This document shows positions 6,113 to 6,454 of a stretch of 6,454 nt of DNA, in pieces. Origin of the DNA: JBBAFM01 sp041655415 (GTDB lineage Bacteria; Bacillota; Clostridia; Peptostreptococcales; JAAYPU01); NCBI GenBank assembly GCA_964429195.1, contig CAYSBC010000082.1:1-6454 (forward strand), read 5' to 3'. Each line of letters begins with the position of its first letter. Position 1 is the stretch's first letter. A program made the translations under genes and the position numbers. The notes beneath the pieces were generated by a model. That model was not told the origin of the DNA, did no database searches, and saw only the letters and a list, made by a program, of their open reading frames with translations.

Positions 6113-6343
6113 ATGAAATCAGCTTTTATGGTTTTCCAAGTGATAGCCAGTATTATACTCATACTGAGTATCTTATTGCAATCGGGAAAAAGCGCAGGTT
6201 TATCCGGTTCTATTGGCGGTGGTGCTGAGCAATTACTGGGAAAGAAAAAGGGTAGAGGGTATGATCAACTTTTAAACAAAATTACAACTGTAGGAGCCAT
6301 TGCATTTATAGTGTGTGCATTGGTATTAGTGACTTTGGAATAA
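6113..6343 (+). CDS. secG: Preprotein translocase subunit SecG
   Basis: SecG is the small non-essential partner of SecY and SecE in the membrane channel that exports unfolded proteins; it assists SecA-driven movement. The 76-residue protein has the family's two membrane helices, about residues 4-23 (hydrophobic, ending in ILLQSGK) and 56-74 (TTVGAIAFIVCALVLV). The linking loop carries the signature QSGKSAGLSGSIGGGAEQL (23-41) followed by a basic GKKKGRG stretch. The length is normal for Firmicutes. GGAGG (6101-6105) seven bases before ATG supports the start. It lies 67 bases after eno, a neighbour pair common in Firmicutes, and has its own candidate promoter. There is no functional tie to glycolysis; the linkage is positional. 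Confidence 0.95.
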   Translation: MKSAFMVFQVIASIILILSILLQSGKSAGLSGSIGGGAEQLLGKKKGRGYDQLLNKITTVGAIAFIVCALVLVTLE

Positions 6344-6358
6344 TTATTGATTATCTTA

Positions 6359-6378
6359 GGGAAGGAACAACTTTTCCC
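6359..6378 (+). other. Small stem-loop after secG
   Basis: GGGAA (6359-6363) pairs with TTCCC (6374-6378); two G-T wobble pairs extend it inward, leaving the loop AACAAC. No T-run follows. It begins 15 bases after the secG stop codon and could form part of a 3' end, but the stem is short. Confidence 0.3.
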
Positions 6379-6386
6379 ATTGATAT

Positions 6387-6436
6387 AAATAATACTTTGT
6401 ATTAAGGTTGAACGCCTTAATATTAAAGTGTTATTT
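6387..6436 (+). terminator. Long A+T-rich stem-loop, likely terminator of the secG transcript
   Basis: Bases 6387-6407 pair with 6415-6436 over about 22 base pairs, with one bulged base, two G-T wobbles and the loop TTGAACG. The best core is TATTAAGG/CCTTAATA. The right arm ends in GTTATTTT, so the T-rich tail forms part of the stem, with matching A residues on the left. Such a shape can terminate in either direction, but the low G+C content makes strength uncertain. The remaining 18 bases to the window edge show no recognisable gene. Confidence 0.5.
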
Positions 6437-6454
6437 TAATGTAAAGGTCTTATT

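Noticed and set aside
6380..6405. TTGATA and TATTAA downstream of secG as a promoter for a gene beyond the window
   Set aside because: The spacing is only 14 bases and the elements lie inside the long stem-loop; no better pair was found.

Overview
The window is a compact, A+T-rich stretch of core metabolism from a low-GC Gram-positive bacterium, most likely an anaerobic Clostridia-type Firmicute. The evidence is the gene order (sigma-54 gene, lower-glycolysis operon, secG, all on the + strand), strong AGGAGG-like ribosome binding sites, A/T-rich codons, and protein motifs close to those of clostridial homologues. I cannot name a species from the sequence alone.

Layout: the first bases may hold the last codons of an upstream gene. 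A non-coding leader of about 160 bases follows, with a good sigma-A type promoter, two long A+T-rich inverted repeats and a possible 13-codon leader ORF. Next come rpoN (sigma-54), then gap, pgk, tpiA and eno, then secG. A long A+T-rich stem-loop near the right edge is a plausible end of the transcription unit. No gene-free stretch exceeds 300 bases.

The four enzymes convert triose phosphates to phosphoenolpyruvate: TpiA interconverts the trioses, Gap and Pgk carry out the oxidation and first substrate-level ATP step, and Eno makes PEP. All are full length with intact catalytic residues. The phosphoglycerate mutase step is not encoded here, and there is no cggR-type repressor between rpoN and gap. 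Both are often present in related loci, so this looks like a reduced version of the cluster. SecG is a small translocon subunit that commonly follows eno in Firmicutes.

I found no mobile element, CRISPR array, tRNA or rRNA, and no clearly new system. The parts most worth a second look are the structured rpoN leader, the gap-pgk stem-loop with a candidate internal promoter, the TTG start of tpiA, and the missing cggR and gpm genes.
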